Assembly: GCA_027493445.1 (NCBI GenBank)
Contig: JAOSKU010000001.1
Span: forward strand, 3,430,822-3,494,821
From: Thermoleophilia bacterium
GTDB lineage: Bacteria > Actinomycetota > Thermoleophilia > RBG-16-64-13
Direction: 5' to 3'
Length of the DNA stretch: 64,000 bases
Shown here piece after piece: positions 16,542 through 24,777 of this stretch (its first letter is position 1; every line of letters starts with the position of its first letter). Position numbers and translations under genes: made by a program. Below the pieces are notes generated by a model that made no database searches, was not told the origin of the DNA, and saw only the letters and a list, made by a program, of their open reading frames with translations.

Positions 16542-17840
16542 CTACCGTTCGTCGACCACCCGCTTGGTCTTGCCCTCCGAGCGCTCCACCGAGAAGGGTT
16601 CCAGGAAGGCGCAGTCCATGCCGAAGGCCAGGTTGTCGCGCAGGTCCTTGCGCAGGCGCTCGCCCAGGGCTGCCAAGCCGTCGCCGGAGCGGGCCGCCCA
16701 GGCGTCGGGCTCGAGCTCGCACTCCACGCAGACCACATCGCGCGAACCCCGCTTCGAGAGACGGATGACGTAGTGCGGGGCCAGCTCCTGGTAGGCGGTG
16801 AGCACGCACTCCACCTGGGTGGGGAAGAAGTTGACCCCGCCCACGATGAGCATGTCGTCGGTGCGTCCCAGGATCAGGCCGTGCCGGCTCAGGGTGCAGC
16901 CGCAGGAGCAGGTCTCGCGCGAAAGCGAGCTCAGGTCCCGCGTGCGGTAGCGCAGCACCGGGGTGGCTTCCTTGGTGAGGGTGGTGAAGACCAGCTCGCC
17001 GATCTCACCCTCGGGCAGGGGCTCGCCTGTGTTGGGGTCGACCACCTCGGGATAGAAGTGGTCCTCGTTGACGTGGTAGCCATCTTGAGCCTCGCACTCG
17101 CAGGAGACACCGCAGCCACCCAGCTCGGTTAGGCCGTAGTCGCGGGCGATGCGGTAGCCCAGGCGCTCCTGGATCTCGTCGCGCACTCCGTCGGTCATGG
17201 GCTCCGCGCCGTGGAGGCCGAGACGCAGGGGGAGAGCCTTTGGGTCGATGCCCATCTCTTCCATCTTCTCGGCGATCACCACGGCGTAGGAGGGGGTGCA
17301 GTGCAGCACGGTGGTGCCAAAGGACTGCATCATGAGGATCTGGCGATCGGTCTGGCCCGAGCTGGTGGGGATGACCGCCGCGCCCAGGGTCTCGGCGCCC
17401 AGGTGGTGCCCGAAGGCGCCGGTGAAGAGTGTGTAGCGGAAGGCGATCTGACAGACGTCCTCGGGAGTAGCCCCGGCGTTGCGCATCTCCCGGCTCATGC
17501 ACTGGCCCCAGGCGGCCATGTCGTTGGCCGTGTAGCAGGTGTTGACGGGCCTGCCCGTCGAGCCCGAGGAGGAGTGGATGCGGGCGATGTCTTTCGGCTC
17601 CACCGCGCAGAGGCCGTAGGGGAAGCGGTCCTGGATGTCGCTCTTCTTGGTGAAGGGGAGCTTGGGGAGATCGTCCAGGCTTTGGATATCGGCCGGAGTC
17701 ACGCCGGCGGCGTCGAGGAGCGCCTGGTAGAAGGACGAGCGCTCGTAGGCGTAGGCCACCTGGCGCACCAGCCGCTCGTTCTGGAGCTCGGTGAGCTCGT
17801 CGCGTGACATCCGGGATACGCGGTCGTCCTCCGTGGGCAT
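16542..17840 (-). CDS. paaK: Phenylacetate-CoA ligase family enzyme
   Basis: AMP-forming aryl-CoA ligase of 432 aa, the usual PaaK length. The P-loop SSSGSTGRP is at 90-98, the adenylate motif RDYGLTELGG near 235-245, and the Cys-rich CGVSCECEAQ next to it is typical of the PaaK subgroup. The C-terminal lid contains LGRTDDMLIVGGVNFFP. It activates phenylacetate or a related aromatic acid with ATP and CoA. GAGGAGGA precedes the ATG. It is transcribed toward the Mo-hydroxylase operon and lies upstream of no other gene on its strand for 0.2 kb. It may supply an aryl-CoA substrate to the neighbouring reductases; that link is inferred. Confidence 0.9.
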   Translation of the reverse strand: MPTEDDRVSRMSRDELTELQNERLVRQVAYAYERSSFYQALLDAAGVTPADIQSLDDLPKLPFTKKSDIQDRFPYGLCAVEPKDIARIHSSSGSTGRPVNTCYTANDMAAWGQCMSREMRNAGATPEDVCQIAFRYTLFTGAFGHHLGAETLGAAVIPTSSGQTDRQILMMQSFGTTVLHCTPSYAVVIAEKMEEMGIDPKALPLRLGLHGAEPMTDGVRDEIQERLGYRIARDYGLTELGGCGVSCECEAQDGYHVNEDHFYPEVVDPNTGEPLPEGEIGELVFTTLTKEATPVLRYRTRDLSSLSRETCSCGCTLSRHGLILGRTDDMLIVGGVNFFPTQVECVLTAYQELAPHYVIRLSKRGSRDVVCVECELEPDAWAARSGDGLAALGERLRKDLRDNLAFGMDCAFLEPFSVERSEGKTKRVVDER

Positions 17841-17946
17841 GGTCCTCCTCCTCGGGGCCGCGGCCCGCGCCAGCCCCCTCCGTTTCTTGCCGGTGTCCCC
17901 CCGGGAAACCGAGGCCCAGGGGCATGAGATTCTCGAACGCGTCTCG

Positions 17947-19086
17947 CTACGCCGAAGCCGTCACGCCGAACTCGTGGGCGGCGGCCACGAAGGCCTCCAT
18001 GTTCTCGGGTTTGGTGTTGATGGGGGCGTCGCAGCCGGGGCAGAGGATGAGGCCGGTGGGCCCCACGTCCCGCACCAGGTCGCGCACGTAGGCGAATATG
18101 TCATCGGGGGTGCCGGCCGCGAACAGAGTGGCGGGCACGTCTCCCATGATGGCCATGCGATCGCCCAGGATCTCCTTGGCCTTGCGCACGTCGGTCATCC
18201 CATCGGGGTTCAGGATACAACTCCCGGCCGGGAGCTCGCGCAGGCGGGCCAGATCGCGGGTCCAGTCCTGGTCCAGGTGGAGCACCGAGACCAGCCCTTG
18301 AGCGTGCATAGCCTCCACGATCTGGACGTAGTAGGGAAAGACCAGCTTGTCCCAGATGCGCGGGGCCAGCATGGCGCTCGCCGCCCGCCAGCCGCCTACC
18401 CACAGGCCAGGGGCGTAGTCGGGCGCCGCCGAGCTGATCCCCAACTCGATCATGTGGGGCAGCATGACGTCCATCACGGCTTTGACCTTCTCGGGCCGGC
18501 GGTAGAGGTCGGCGAAGAAGGTGGGCATGGAGCGTCCTCCGCACAGGGGCTCGAAGGGAATGGTGGTGCCTCCCACGGCCACGCTGGGGTAGCCGCGCTC
18601 CCGGGCGCGGTCCATGGCAGCGGGCAGGGCGTTGTTGTACCAGGCGTCATAGGCGAGGAACTCGTCCATGTCGATCACGCGCGGCAGGTAGCCCTCGAGG
18701 AAGGCGGGCCAGCCCTGGTCGAGGATGGCATCGTAGTCGTCCTCGGTCATGACCTCGGCCTCGCGCACCTGCCACAGGCTGTCTTCGGGGAGCTCCTGGC
18801 CGGGCAGAGCGATGCGCGAGAGCCACAGCCCAGTGAGGTCGTAGCGCACGATCCATCCGGGGAAGGTGTTGAAGCCGTCGACGTCGCCCAGCCTGTCGGC
18901 GGTGGCGAGCCCCGCCTCGAGAGCGGCGTCCCCGTCGACGACATACTTCGACATGGGCATGCCCATGTAGCGGGGCGAGAAGGCCAGCCCCATGTAGACC
19001 ACGGGCACCCGGTCGACCGGCTCCAGCCGGATGGCCTTGTTCAGCCGGGCCAGGCGCTCGTCGAAGAGGGTGAGGCCGGCGCTCAT
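17947..19086 (-). CDS. Uroporphyrinogen-decarboxylase-fold protein, possible methyltransferase
   Basis: A 379-aa protein of the UroD/MtaA-like superfamily. Candidate zinc-site residues are the His in VLHLDQDW and the cysteines in ILCPGCDAP near the C-terminus, followed by TKPENMEAFVAAAHEFG, a common ending in non-haem UroD-like proteins. These often act as corrinoid-dependent methyltransferases in anaerobic demethylation. True HemE is unlikely because the context is not haem synthesis. No corrinoid protein is encoded nearby. The ATG overlaps the stop of a 52-codon frame (ATGA). O-demethylation of methoxyaromatics would suit the neighbourhood but is inference. Confidence 0.78.
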   Translation of the reverse strand: MSAGLTLFDERLARLNKAIRLEPVDRVPVVYMGLAFSPRYMGMPMSKYVVDGDAALEAGLATADRLGDVDGFNTFPGWIVRYDLTGLWLSRIALPGQELPEDSLWQVREAEVMTEDDYDAILDQGWPAFLEGYLPRVIDMDEFLAYDAWYNNALPAAMDRARERGYPSVAVGGTTIPFEPLCGGRSMPTFFADLYRRPEKVKAVMDVMLPHMIELGISSAAPDYAPGLWVGGWRAASAMLAPRIWDKLVFPYYVQIVEAMHAQGLVSVLHLDQDWTRDLARLRELPAGSCILNPDGMTDVRKAKEILGDRMAIMGDVPATLFAAGTPDDIFAYVRDLVRDVGPTGLILCPGCDAPINTKPENMEAFVAAAHEFGVTASA

Positions 19087-19241
19087 GGGGTCGCCCCGCG
19101 CGCGGCTCGGTTAGAGGCGGCGCTCTCGACGGGCAGTGGGCGGCCGCCGGTTGCGGCGCTCGCCGGCCTCGCTCGTCGTGCACCGGGGGGCGCCTCGTCG
19201 AGTTCGAGGTCGGCCAGGAGCTCGGTCTGCTGGTCGTTCAT
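19083..19241 (-). CDS. Small hypothetical protein coupled to the UroD-like gene
   Basis: A 52-codon frame (MNDQQTELLADLELDEAP...) starting at 19241 with GGGGGA upstream and ending in an ATGA overlap with the UroD-like start. The acidic N-terminus and Ala/Pro/Arg-rich remainder match no family I recognise. Overlap and ribosome site are the only support; it may be a leader peptide or chance. Confidence 0.35.
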   Translation of the reverse strand: MNDQQTELLADLELDEAPPGARRARPASAATGGRPLPVESAASNRAARGATP

Positions 19242-19286
19242 GTTCCCCCAGGAGTGCGTGCGTCACAACCGGCGCCGCGGCCAGGC

Positions 19287-19317
19287 AGACGGCCGCCGCG
19301 CGGCGCGGCGGCCGTCT
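19287..19317 (-). terminator. Strong hairpin closing the Mo-enzyme/moaF/ferredoxin operon
   Basis: A perfect 14-bp inverted repeat, AGACGGCCGCCGCG (19287-19300) and its complement (19304-19317), with a 3-nt loop. It lies 9 nt past the ferredoxin stop in the direction of transcription. There is no U-tract, but position and stability suggest termination or 3'-end protection. Confidence 0.55.
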
Positions 19318-19325
19318 ACCGCCGT

Positions 19326-19784
19326 TTAGTCAATGATATCCGCTCCGTGCAGGTGGATACAGTGCGCCAGGCACACGTTGTCGGCGCAGGCCGGCAGCAA
19401 TCCCCGGTCGATGCGGTGATAACACAGGTTGCACTTGGTGGCCACCCCGCGGGCGTCGTCGAAAGCGATGGCGTCGAAGGAGCAGGCGGCTAAGCAGTCC
19501 CGGCAGCCTGTGCACTCGTCTCGGTCGAGCACCACGATGCCGTCTTGCCGTTGGGAGATCGCGCCGGTGGGGCAGGCATCGGCGCAGGGGGCCGTGCCGC
19601 AGTGGCGGCAGCGCTCCACTCGGAAGACGAAGCGCAGCTCGTCATCGCGCCAGTACGGCCCGTCCTCGCTCACCTCGATGAGCTTGACCCCGGTGGGGGC
19701 CCGGTTCTCCTGCTTGCAGGCGACCTCGCAGGTCTTGCATCCCCAGCAGAGCTTGTCGAGGATGCGTAGGCGGTAGCGGCTCAT
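19326..19784 (-). CDS. Ferredoxin-type electron-transfer subunit (DmsB/NrfC-like)
   Basis: A 152-aa protein with several cysteine motifs: CWGCKTCEVAC (13-23), CRHCGTAPCADACP (59-72), CTGCRDCLAACS (91-102), and later Cys at 118, 121, 133, 138 and 142. These could hold about four [4Fe-4S] clusters, as in electron-transfer subunits of DMSO-reductase-family enzymes. It has no signal peptide or membrane segment. The ATG overlaps the moaF stop (ATGA), so it is translated with the Mo enzyme two genes upstream and is probably its redox partner. Confidence 0.87.
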   Translation of the reverse strand: MSRYRLRILDKLCWGCKTCEVACKQENRAPTGVKLIEVSEDGPYWRDDELRFVFRVERCRHCGTAPCADACPTGAISQRQDGIVVLDRDECTGCRDCLAACSFDAIAFDDARGVATKCNLCYHRIDRGLLPACADNVCLAHCIHLHGADIID

Positions 19785-20608
19785 GGGTGCACCGTCACGT
19801 TCTGGAGCCTGGCGGCGGAGCCCACCGGGAAGTTCGAGAGCGTGCCGAAGTCCTCGCCCTCGTAGCCGAAGATCTTGCCGTTGCTGCGCATGCTCTGGTA
19901 GTCGACCACCACCACGCCCAGGGTGGGGATGAGCTTCTCGCGCCACACGAAGAGGTAGAGCTCGTCGCCGAGCTTGTAGTAGTGGCAGCGGTCGGTGTCG
20001 GCCAGTCCCTTCTCCACGCCTCTCAGGCAGTGCCAGGTGTAGAACTGCTGGTTCAGGTAGATGTGCTCGTAGGCCTCGGTAGGGCTGTAGATGTACTGCA
20101 CGCGCCTGCCGACGAGGTCGGCGGTGGGCTCGTGCCGCGGCGTCTGGTCGGTGAAGATTGCGTCGATGGCGCCGCTGAGGAAAGCCGCCTCGACTGGTGT
20201 CAAGTCCACGCCGCTCGACGCGCGCCGGCTGAGCAGGTCGGTGCGGGCCCGGGCTTCGTCGGGGAGCCTGCCGATCACCGCCGTGCAGATCCCCCGGCAG
20301 AGATCGAGGACGATGCTCAGGCTGGTAGCCCGCTCGCCGTTCTTGACCAGGTCGACGAAGTAGATGCCCTCGCGGATCTCGATGGCTCGGTACTGCTCGG
20401 TGGCCGTTCGGCCCTGCTCCGCCCCCTCGGTCACCGTCCAGGTGAGCGCGCTCTCGCTGGTGAAGCGGTGCTCCACGACGCGGCCGTCTTCGTAGGACAG
20501 GGAGAGCGTCTTCCCGGCCAGGGCGTTCGTCGGGCTCAGGCTGTAGCTGTCGTGCTCGAATCCCTTGGCGAGGTCGCCCACCGGGATCCAGGGCGTCTCC
20601 GAGCTCAT
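19781..20608 (-). CDS. moaF: MoaF-like protein
   Basis: A 275-aa protein resembling MoaF, a two-domain lipocalin-like family linked to molybdenum-enzyme operons. Both halves contain related strands, for example SESALTWTV in the first, and YSPTEAYEHIYLNQQFYTWHCL then EKGLADTDRCHYYKL in the second. MoaF function is not well defined; it is co-regulated with Mo enzymes in some bacteria. An ideal AAGGAGG site precedes the ATG. Start and stop both overlap neighbours (ATGA on each side), placing it in a translationally coupled operon between the Mo-bisPGD enzyme and its ferredoxin. It may help cofactor insertion or ligand binding. Confidence 0.7.
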   Translation of the reverse strand: MSSETPWIPVGDLAKGFEHDSYSLSPTNALAGKTLSLSYEDGRVVEHRFTSESALTWTVTEGAEQGRTATEQYRAIEIREGIYFVDLVKNGERATSLSIVLDLCRGICTAVIGRLPDEARARTDLLSRRASSGVDLTPVEAAFLSGAIDAIFTDQTPRHEPTADLVGRRVQYIYSPTEAYEHIYLNQQFYTWHCLRGVEKGLADTDRCHYYKLGDELYLFVWREKLIPTLGVVVVDYQSMRSNGKIFGYEGEDFGTLSNFPVGSAARLQNVTVHP

Positions 20609-22893
20609 TCCCCCTCCTTGCTGTCGCTGTGCACCCCCGCGGGCGGCGCACCCGCGCGCGCCGAGGCGTCGCCGCGTCCCAGGTCTGACGATGTCACCGG
20701 CCGGTCCCAGCCCGCTGCGGTCCAGTCGCCCGCCGCGGAGCGGTCGCGCAGGTCCTCCGGGGAGACCTTGCAGAGGAGGGTGCGGATGGAGGTGGCGCCC
20801 ATGGCCGGGTCGCAGTGGTCGTAGCCGTTGTCGATCAGGATGTTGACGTTGGATTCGTCCCAGCCGTGGCCGGGATCGCGCTTCTCGGGAAACCACCAGG
20901 CGTGCTGGGCGGCGATCACCTGGGGGAGGATCCCTTCAGTGAGCTTGGCCTTCTGCCGGATCCGCCCGCGAGGCGACTCGATGACCACCCAGTCGCCGTC
21001 GCGGATGCCCTCCTTCTCGGCCGTAGCCGGATGGATCTCGACGATGGGATCAGGGTGGAGCTCCCGGGCCCAGGGGAGCTGGCGGTTCTCGCTGTGGAAG
21101 AAACCCGGTTGTCGGGCGCCGGTGATGAGCACGTAGGGATAGTCGCGGGCCAGTTCGGGCCGGCTCACCGGGCTCTCCGGAGGCTCGCGATACTGAGGCA
21201 AGGGGTCGTAGCCCCACTCCTCCAGCTTGGTGGAGTAGAGCTCGAACTTGCGCGTGGGGGTGGAGAAGCCTTTCACCAGGTACTTCTGGTAGGTGACCGC
21301 GCGGCGGAAGTGGTCCATTTGCAGGAATTCCTGGAAGGTGATGCCGCTGGGCTCAAGGATCCAGTCGAGCCCTTGCTCGAAGTCGTCCCAGAAGTGCTCG
21401 CCCATCCCCACCCGGTGGGCCAGGTCGTTCAGCATCTCGTGGTCGGAGCGGCACTCGCCAACCTGGATCACCTTGCGCCGGGGCAGCAGCCAGCCGTGTC
21501 GTTTCCAGAAGTCGCCGATGTAGTCCATCTCCAGCCAGGTGGCAGCGGGCAGGACGATGTCGGCCAGCTCGGCCGTGGGGGTGACGAAGAAGTCGGCCAC
21601 GGCCATGAAGTCCACTTTCTCCAGGGCGGAGTAGACCTCGCGGGCATTGGCTCGGGTCATGAGCGGGTTCGAGCTGATGAAGAAGAGCATCTTCACCGGG
21701 TAGGGCTGCTCGGTGAGGACGGCGTCCCAGACGAACTTCGGGTTGATGATTCCGAAGTTGCCGGCCAGGCGGAAGACGTCGCCCCCCAGGCGCTTGGCCG
21801 CCTGCTCCGGGGGCAGGGCCTTGTGGGCGCCGAACTGGCTCACGTTGCGGATGGGCGGCTGCTTGAAGAGCATCTGTCCGCCGGGCACGTCGATGTTGCC
21901 GGTGATGCCCATGAGGGCCAGCAGGGCCCGGTTGTTGTCGGCGCAGGTCACCTGCTGCTCGATGGCCACCCCCCACTGCACAGCTGCCGGCTTGGTAGTG
22001 GCGAAGAGGCGGGCGGCGGCGCGGATCTTCTCCTGGGGCACCCAGGTGATCTCGGTCGTCTTTTCGAGGGGGTACTCGGCGGCCCGGGCCTTGAACTCCT
22101 CCCAGCCGTGCACCTGGTTGGCCACGAAGTCGTGGTCGTAGAGCTCCTCCTCGATGATCACGTTGGCCATGCCCAGGGCCAGGGCGGTGTCGGTGCCCGG
22201 CCGCAGCTGAAGCCAGATGTCGGCCCGAGCGGCCACCCGGGTCAGCCGGGGGTCGACCACGATGAGTTTGGCCCCGGCGTTCAGGGCTTGGCTGAAGGGT
22301 TCGCCCTTGTAGCAGTCGGGGTTGCTGATGGTGACGTTGTTCCCCCAGACCATGATGCAGCGGGGGTTGTTGTCGTAGTCGACGATGACGTTCGAGCCGC
22401 AGGTGATGACCGTGGTGGCGATGCGAGGGCCGTAGCAGAAGTGGCCGGCGGTGAGCACGTTGGGGCTGCCGAAGTAGTTGGCGAAGCGGTAGATGACGGC
22501 TTCGTTCTCCCGGCCTGTGCCGTACCCCAGCACCACCGACTCGGCCCCGTGCTCCTCCCTGTAGGCGAGCATGCGCTCGGCGATGGTGTCGAGCGCCTCA
22601 TCCCAGCTGATGCGCTCCCACCTGCCGCTGGCCTTGGGGCCCAGGCGGCGCAGCGGGTGGGTCAGCCGGTCGGGGTGGTAGGCCAGCTGCACCGAGGCCA
22701 GTCCCTTGCTGCAGACGGTGCCGTGGCTGATGGGGCAGTCGGGATCGCCGCCCACCTTCTCCACCCGGCCGTCCTTGAGGTAGACCAGCATGCCGCAACC
22801 CCCGTGACACATGCGGCAATGGCTCTTGACCACGCGGTCGTAACCGTACGCCTCCATCTCGCGGGGCGCGTTGGCGTAGCGGAACTCGGTCAT
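20605..22893 (-). CDS. Cytoplasmic molybdopterin-bisPGD oxidoreductase of unknown substrate
   Basis: DMSO-reductase superfamily catalytic subunit of 762 aa. The N-terminal [4Fe-4S] site is Cys26, 29, 33 and 61 (C-x2-C-x3-C-x27-C). A Cys at about 153 in HFCYGPR is in position to ligate Mo or W. The molydopterin dinucleotide-binding domain is C-terminal (ITGARQPGFFHSENRQLPW). There is no twin-arginine signal, so it works in the cytoplasm. The size and Cys ligand recall acetylene-hydratase and formate-dehydrogenase relatives, but conservation is not enough to name a substrate. It heads an operon with moaF and a ferredoxin, just downstream of an IclR gene in an aromatic module, so an aromatic or hydroxyaromatic substrate is a fair guess. 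Confidence 0.9.
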   Translation of the reverse strand: MTEFRYANAPREMEAYGYDRVVKSHCRMCHGGCGMLVYLKDGRVEKVGGDPDCPISHGTVCSKGLASVQLAYHPDRLTHPLRRLGPKASGRWERISWDEALDTIAERMLAYREEHGAESVVLGYGTGRENEAVIYRFANYFGSPNVLTAGHFCYGPRIATTVITCGSNVIVDYDNNPRCIMVWGNNVTISNPDCYKGEPFSQALNAGAKLIVVDPRLTRVAARADIWLQLRPGTDTALALGMANVIIEEELYDHDFVANQVHGWEEFKARAAEYPLEKTTEITWVPQEKIRAAARLFATTKPAAVQWGVAIEQQVTCADNNRALLALMGITGNIDVPGGQMLFKQPPIRNVSQFGAHKALPPEQAAKRLGGDVFRLAGNFGIINPKFVWDAVLTEQPYPVKMLFFISSNPLMTRANAREVYSALEKVDFMAVADFFVTPTAELADIVLPAATWLEMDYIGDFWKRHGWLLPRRKVIQVGECRSDHEMLNDLAHRVGMGEHFWDDFEQGLDWILEPSGITFQEFLQMDHFRRAVTYQKYLVKGFSTPTRKFELYSTKLEEWGYDPLPQYREPPESPVSRPELARDYPYVLITGARQPGFFHSENRQLPWARELHPDPIVEIHPATAEKEGIRDGDWVVIESPRGRIRQKAKLTEGILPQVIAAQHAWWFPEKRDPGHGWDESNVNILIDNGYDHCDPAMGATSIRTLLCKVSPEDLRDRSAAGDWTAAGWDRPVTSSDLGRGDASARAGAPPAGVHSDSKEGE

Positions 22894-22990
22894 CGATCCC
22901 CCTTGGCTTCCTGCTTACTACGATCGCGGCTGGGCTCCACGGCGGTGTGATCCCGGGTACGGGCTCCGCCCACCGGTGTTGGGCGCGCGC

Positions 22991-23815
22991 TCAACCCGCG
23001 CCCCCCAGATAGGGTCCCAGCCGCTGGCTCATCTCTCGGGCCGTAGCCGCCACCCTCCGCCCGAGGGCGGCGGCGTCTTCGGGCGGGAACGTGCCCACCA
23101 GGATGACGGCGGCCGCCGGTTCCCCGCGCCCTGTCAGCAGGGGGGCGCTTACCGCGCTGATCCCGGTCTGGACCGCACCAAGGTCTACCGCGTAGCCCAG
23201 GCGGCGGACCTCGGCTAGCTCCTGGCGGACAGCTCCGAGGTCACAGAGGTCGGTGGGGTCGCCCTGGAAGTGGAGCGGTCCCGCCGCGAGCACCTTGTCC
23301 CGCTCGGCCTCGGCCAGGTGCGCGACGATCGCCTTGCCGTGAGCACCCCAGGTCAAAGGGTAGCGATGGCCCACCCTGATGCTGACAGCGATGCCCGCGG
23401 GGGCCTCCCGGCGAGCGACCACGTACACGTGGTCGGCCGTGATGGTACCGAGAAGGGCGGTGGCACCCGAGGCGTCGGCGAGCTCGGCCAGGAGTGGCTC
23501 GGCTGCCTGGGCCAGGTCGGTCCGGTCGAGCAAGCAGCGGGACAGAGTCAGCACCGCCGGGCCCAAGCTGTAGGTCTTGCTCGCCTCGTTGCGCGTGACC
23601 AGCCCGGCGGCGCGCAGGGTGTTGAGGATGGCATGGCCCTTGCTGTAGTGGATACCGGCGGCGCGGCAGATGGCCGTCAGGTTGGCCTGTTCGGGCGGCG
23701 CCTGGCCCAGGTGGAAGAGCACGCGGGTCGCCTGGTCGACCGCGGGCACCTGCTGGCCATAGCTGCATGGACCGGGTTTGGCCCGAGCGCTGGGGTCGGT
23801 ATCTAGGTCGAGCAT
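22991..23815 (-). CDS. IclR-family transcriptional regulator (copy B)
   Basis: A 274-aa IclR protein with winged HTH (YSKGHAILNTLRAAGLV) and effector domain (RREAPAG, PLTWGAHGKAIVAH). The ATG at 23815 is preferred to a TTG at 23836, although neither has a strong ribosome site. It is a close paralogue of the IclR at 11450-12289. It is transcribed in the same direction as, and 97 nt before, the Mo-enzyme/moaF/ferredoxin operon, which it probably controls. A repeated motif at 23858-23887 just upstream is a candidate binding site, suggesting autoregulation. Confidence 0.88.
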   Translation of the reverse strand: MLDLDTDPSARAKPGPCSYGQQVPAVDQATRVLFHLGQAPPEQANLTAICRAAGIHYSKGHAILNTLRAAGLVTRNEASKTYSLGPAVLTLSRCLLDRTDLAQAAEPLLAELADASGATALLGTITADHVYVVARREAPAGIAVSIRVGHRYPLTWGAHGKAIVAHLAEAERDKVLAAGPLHFQGDPTDLCDLGAVRQELAEVRRLGYAVDLGAVQTGISAVSAPLLTGRGEPAAAVILVGTFPPEDAAALGRRVAATAREMSQRLGPYLGGAG

Positions 23816-23857
23816 TGGTCCCGGCGCTTGAGGCAAACGGGCATGTTATGTTTCTCC

Positions 23858-23887
23858 GAATTTCTGTAGGCAGAAAGAATTTCTGTA
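23858..23887. promoter_or_regulatory. Candidate IclR operator (direct plus inverted repeat)
   Basis: GAATTTCTGTA occurs at 23858-23868 and again at 23877-23887 (19-bp period). Between them TTTCTG (23861-23866), four bases, and CAGAAA (23871-23876) form a perfect inverted repeat. This AT-rich block lies 43 nt upstream of the IclR copy B start and is unusual in a GC-rich background. Confidence 0.55.
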
Positions 23888-23958
23888 CATCGAGGTAAGG
23901 AGAGCCAGCCTACCTCCCAGCGAGGGTGCCGTCAAGGGCGCGCACATGGGGCACCGAG

Positions 23959-24777
23959 TCAGGAAGTCGCCTTGAGACGGGGCCCCGCCAACCGGGCCAA
24001 CACGTAGATGGCGAAGCTGATCGCCGTCACGAAGACACTCGGCTTGATGCTGCCGTGTGCAAGACTGGCGAGCAGCCCGCCGTCTGCGGCCACCAAGGCG
24101 AAAACGATGGACAGCGCCCCGACCGTCACCGGGTTGGCGGAGAGCCGCTGAGCGGCGGCGGCTGGGGTGATGGCCAGGCTGAGGACCAGCAGAGTGCCGA
24201 CCACTTGCGCAGCCTCGGTGACAGTAAAGGCCAGAACAAGCAGGAAAACCGTCCCCAGGGCGCCCACGTGCACCCCCCGAGCCTCGGCGACCTCAGGGTC
24301 CACAGAGGCGAAGAGCAGCGGCCGGTAGAGGGTGAGCATGACCACCACCACCAGCAGACCGATGGCAAGGAGCAGGCCGAGTTGTCCGCGGCTCACGCCG
24401 AAAATGTCTCCAAAGAGGATGTTGGTGGCTGCGGTCGCGAAACCCCGGTAGAAGCTGAGCAGAAAGACACCCATGCCGAGCCCGAAGGCGAGGATCACGC
24501 CGATCACCGAGTCGCGTTCCCTCTCCCGGCGGCCGAGCACGCTGATGATACCGGCCACCGCGAGCGCCCCGACCAGGGCGCCGGCAACCGGGTTGTCCGC
24601 GACCAGCAGGCCGCCGGCGGCGCCGGTGAAGGCGAGTTCGGCGGTTCCGTGCACGGCGAAGGCCATCCCGCGGACCACCACAAAAGGACCGATGAGTCCG
24701 CAGGTGAGAGCGACCAGCGTGCCGGCGATGAGCGCGTGCTGGGCGAACGCCTGCTCGAGGAAGAAACCGAGACCCAT
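23959..24777 (-). CDS. znuB: Metal ABC transporter permease (ZnuB/MntB family)
   Basis: Integral membrane permease of 272 aa with about eight hydrophobic segments. It has the family pattern of an early GPFVVVRGMAFAVHGTAE motif and the ITPAAAAQRLS loop near the C-terminal third. ABC-3 family permeases import Zn, Mn or Fe. Its ATG shares one base with the ATPase stop, so the pair is translationally coupled. Zinc is favoured because a Fur-family regulator starts the operon, but Mn cannot be excluded from this subunit. Confidence 0.88.
   Translation of the reverse strand: MGLGFFLEQAFAQHALIAGTLVALTCGLIGPFVVVRGMAFAVHGTAELAFTGAAGGLLVADNPVAGALVGALAVAGIISVLGRRERERDSVIGVILAFGLGMGVFLLSFYRGFATAATNILFGDIFGVSRGQLGLLLAIGLLVVVVMLTLYRPLLFASVDPEVAEARGVHVGALGTVFLLVLAFTVTEAAQVVGTLLVLSLAITPAAAAQRLSANPVTVGALSIVFALVAADGGLLASLAHGSIKPSVFVTAISFAIYVLARLAGPRLKATS

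Noticed and set aside
20815..22950. A 711-codon open frame on the + strand opposite the Mo-bisPGD gene
   Set aside because: High GC leaves antisense frames open; the translation is Val/Gly/Leu-rich with no motif, while the opposite strand has full family motifs and operon overlaps.
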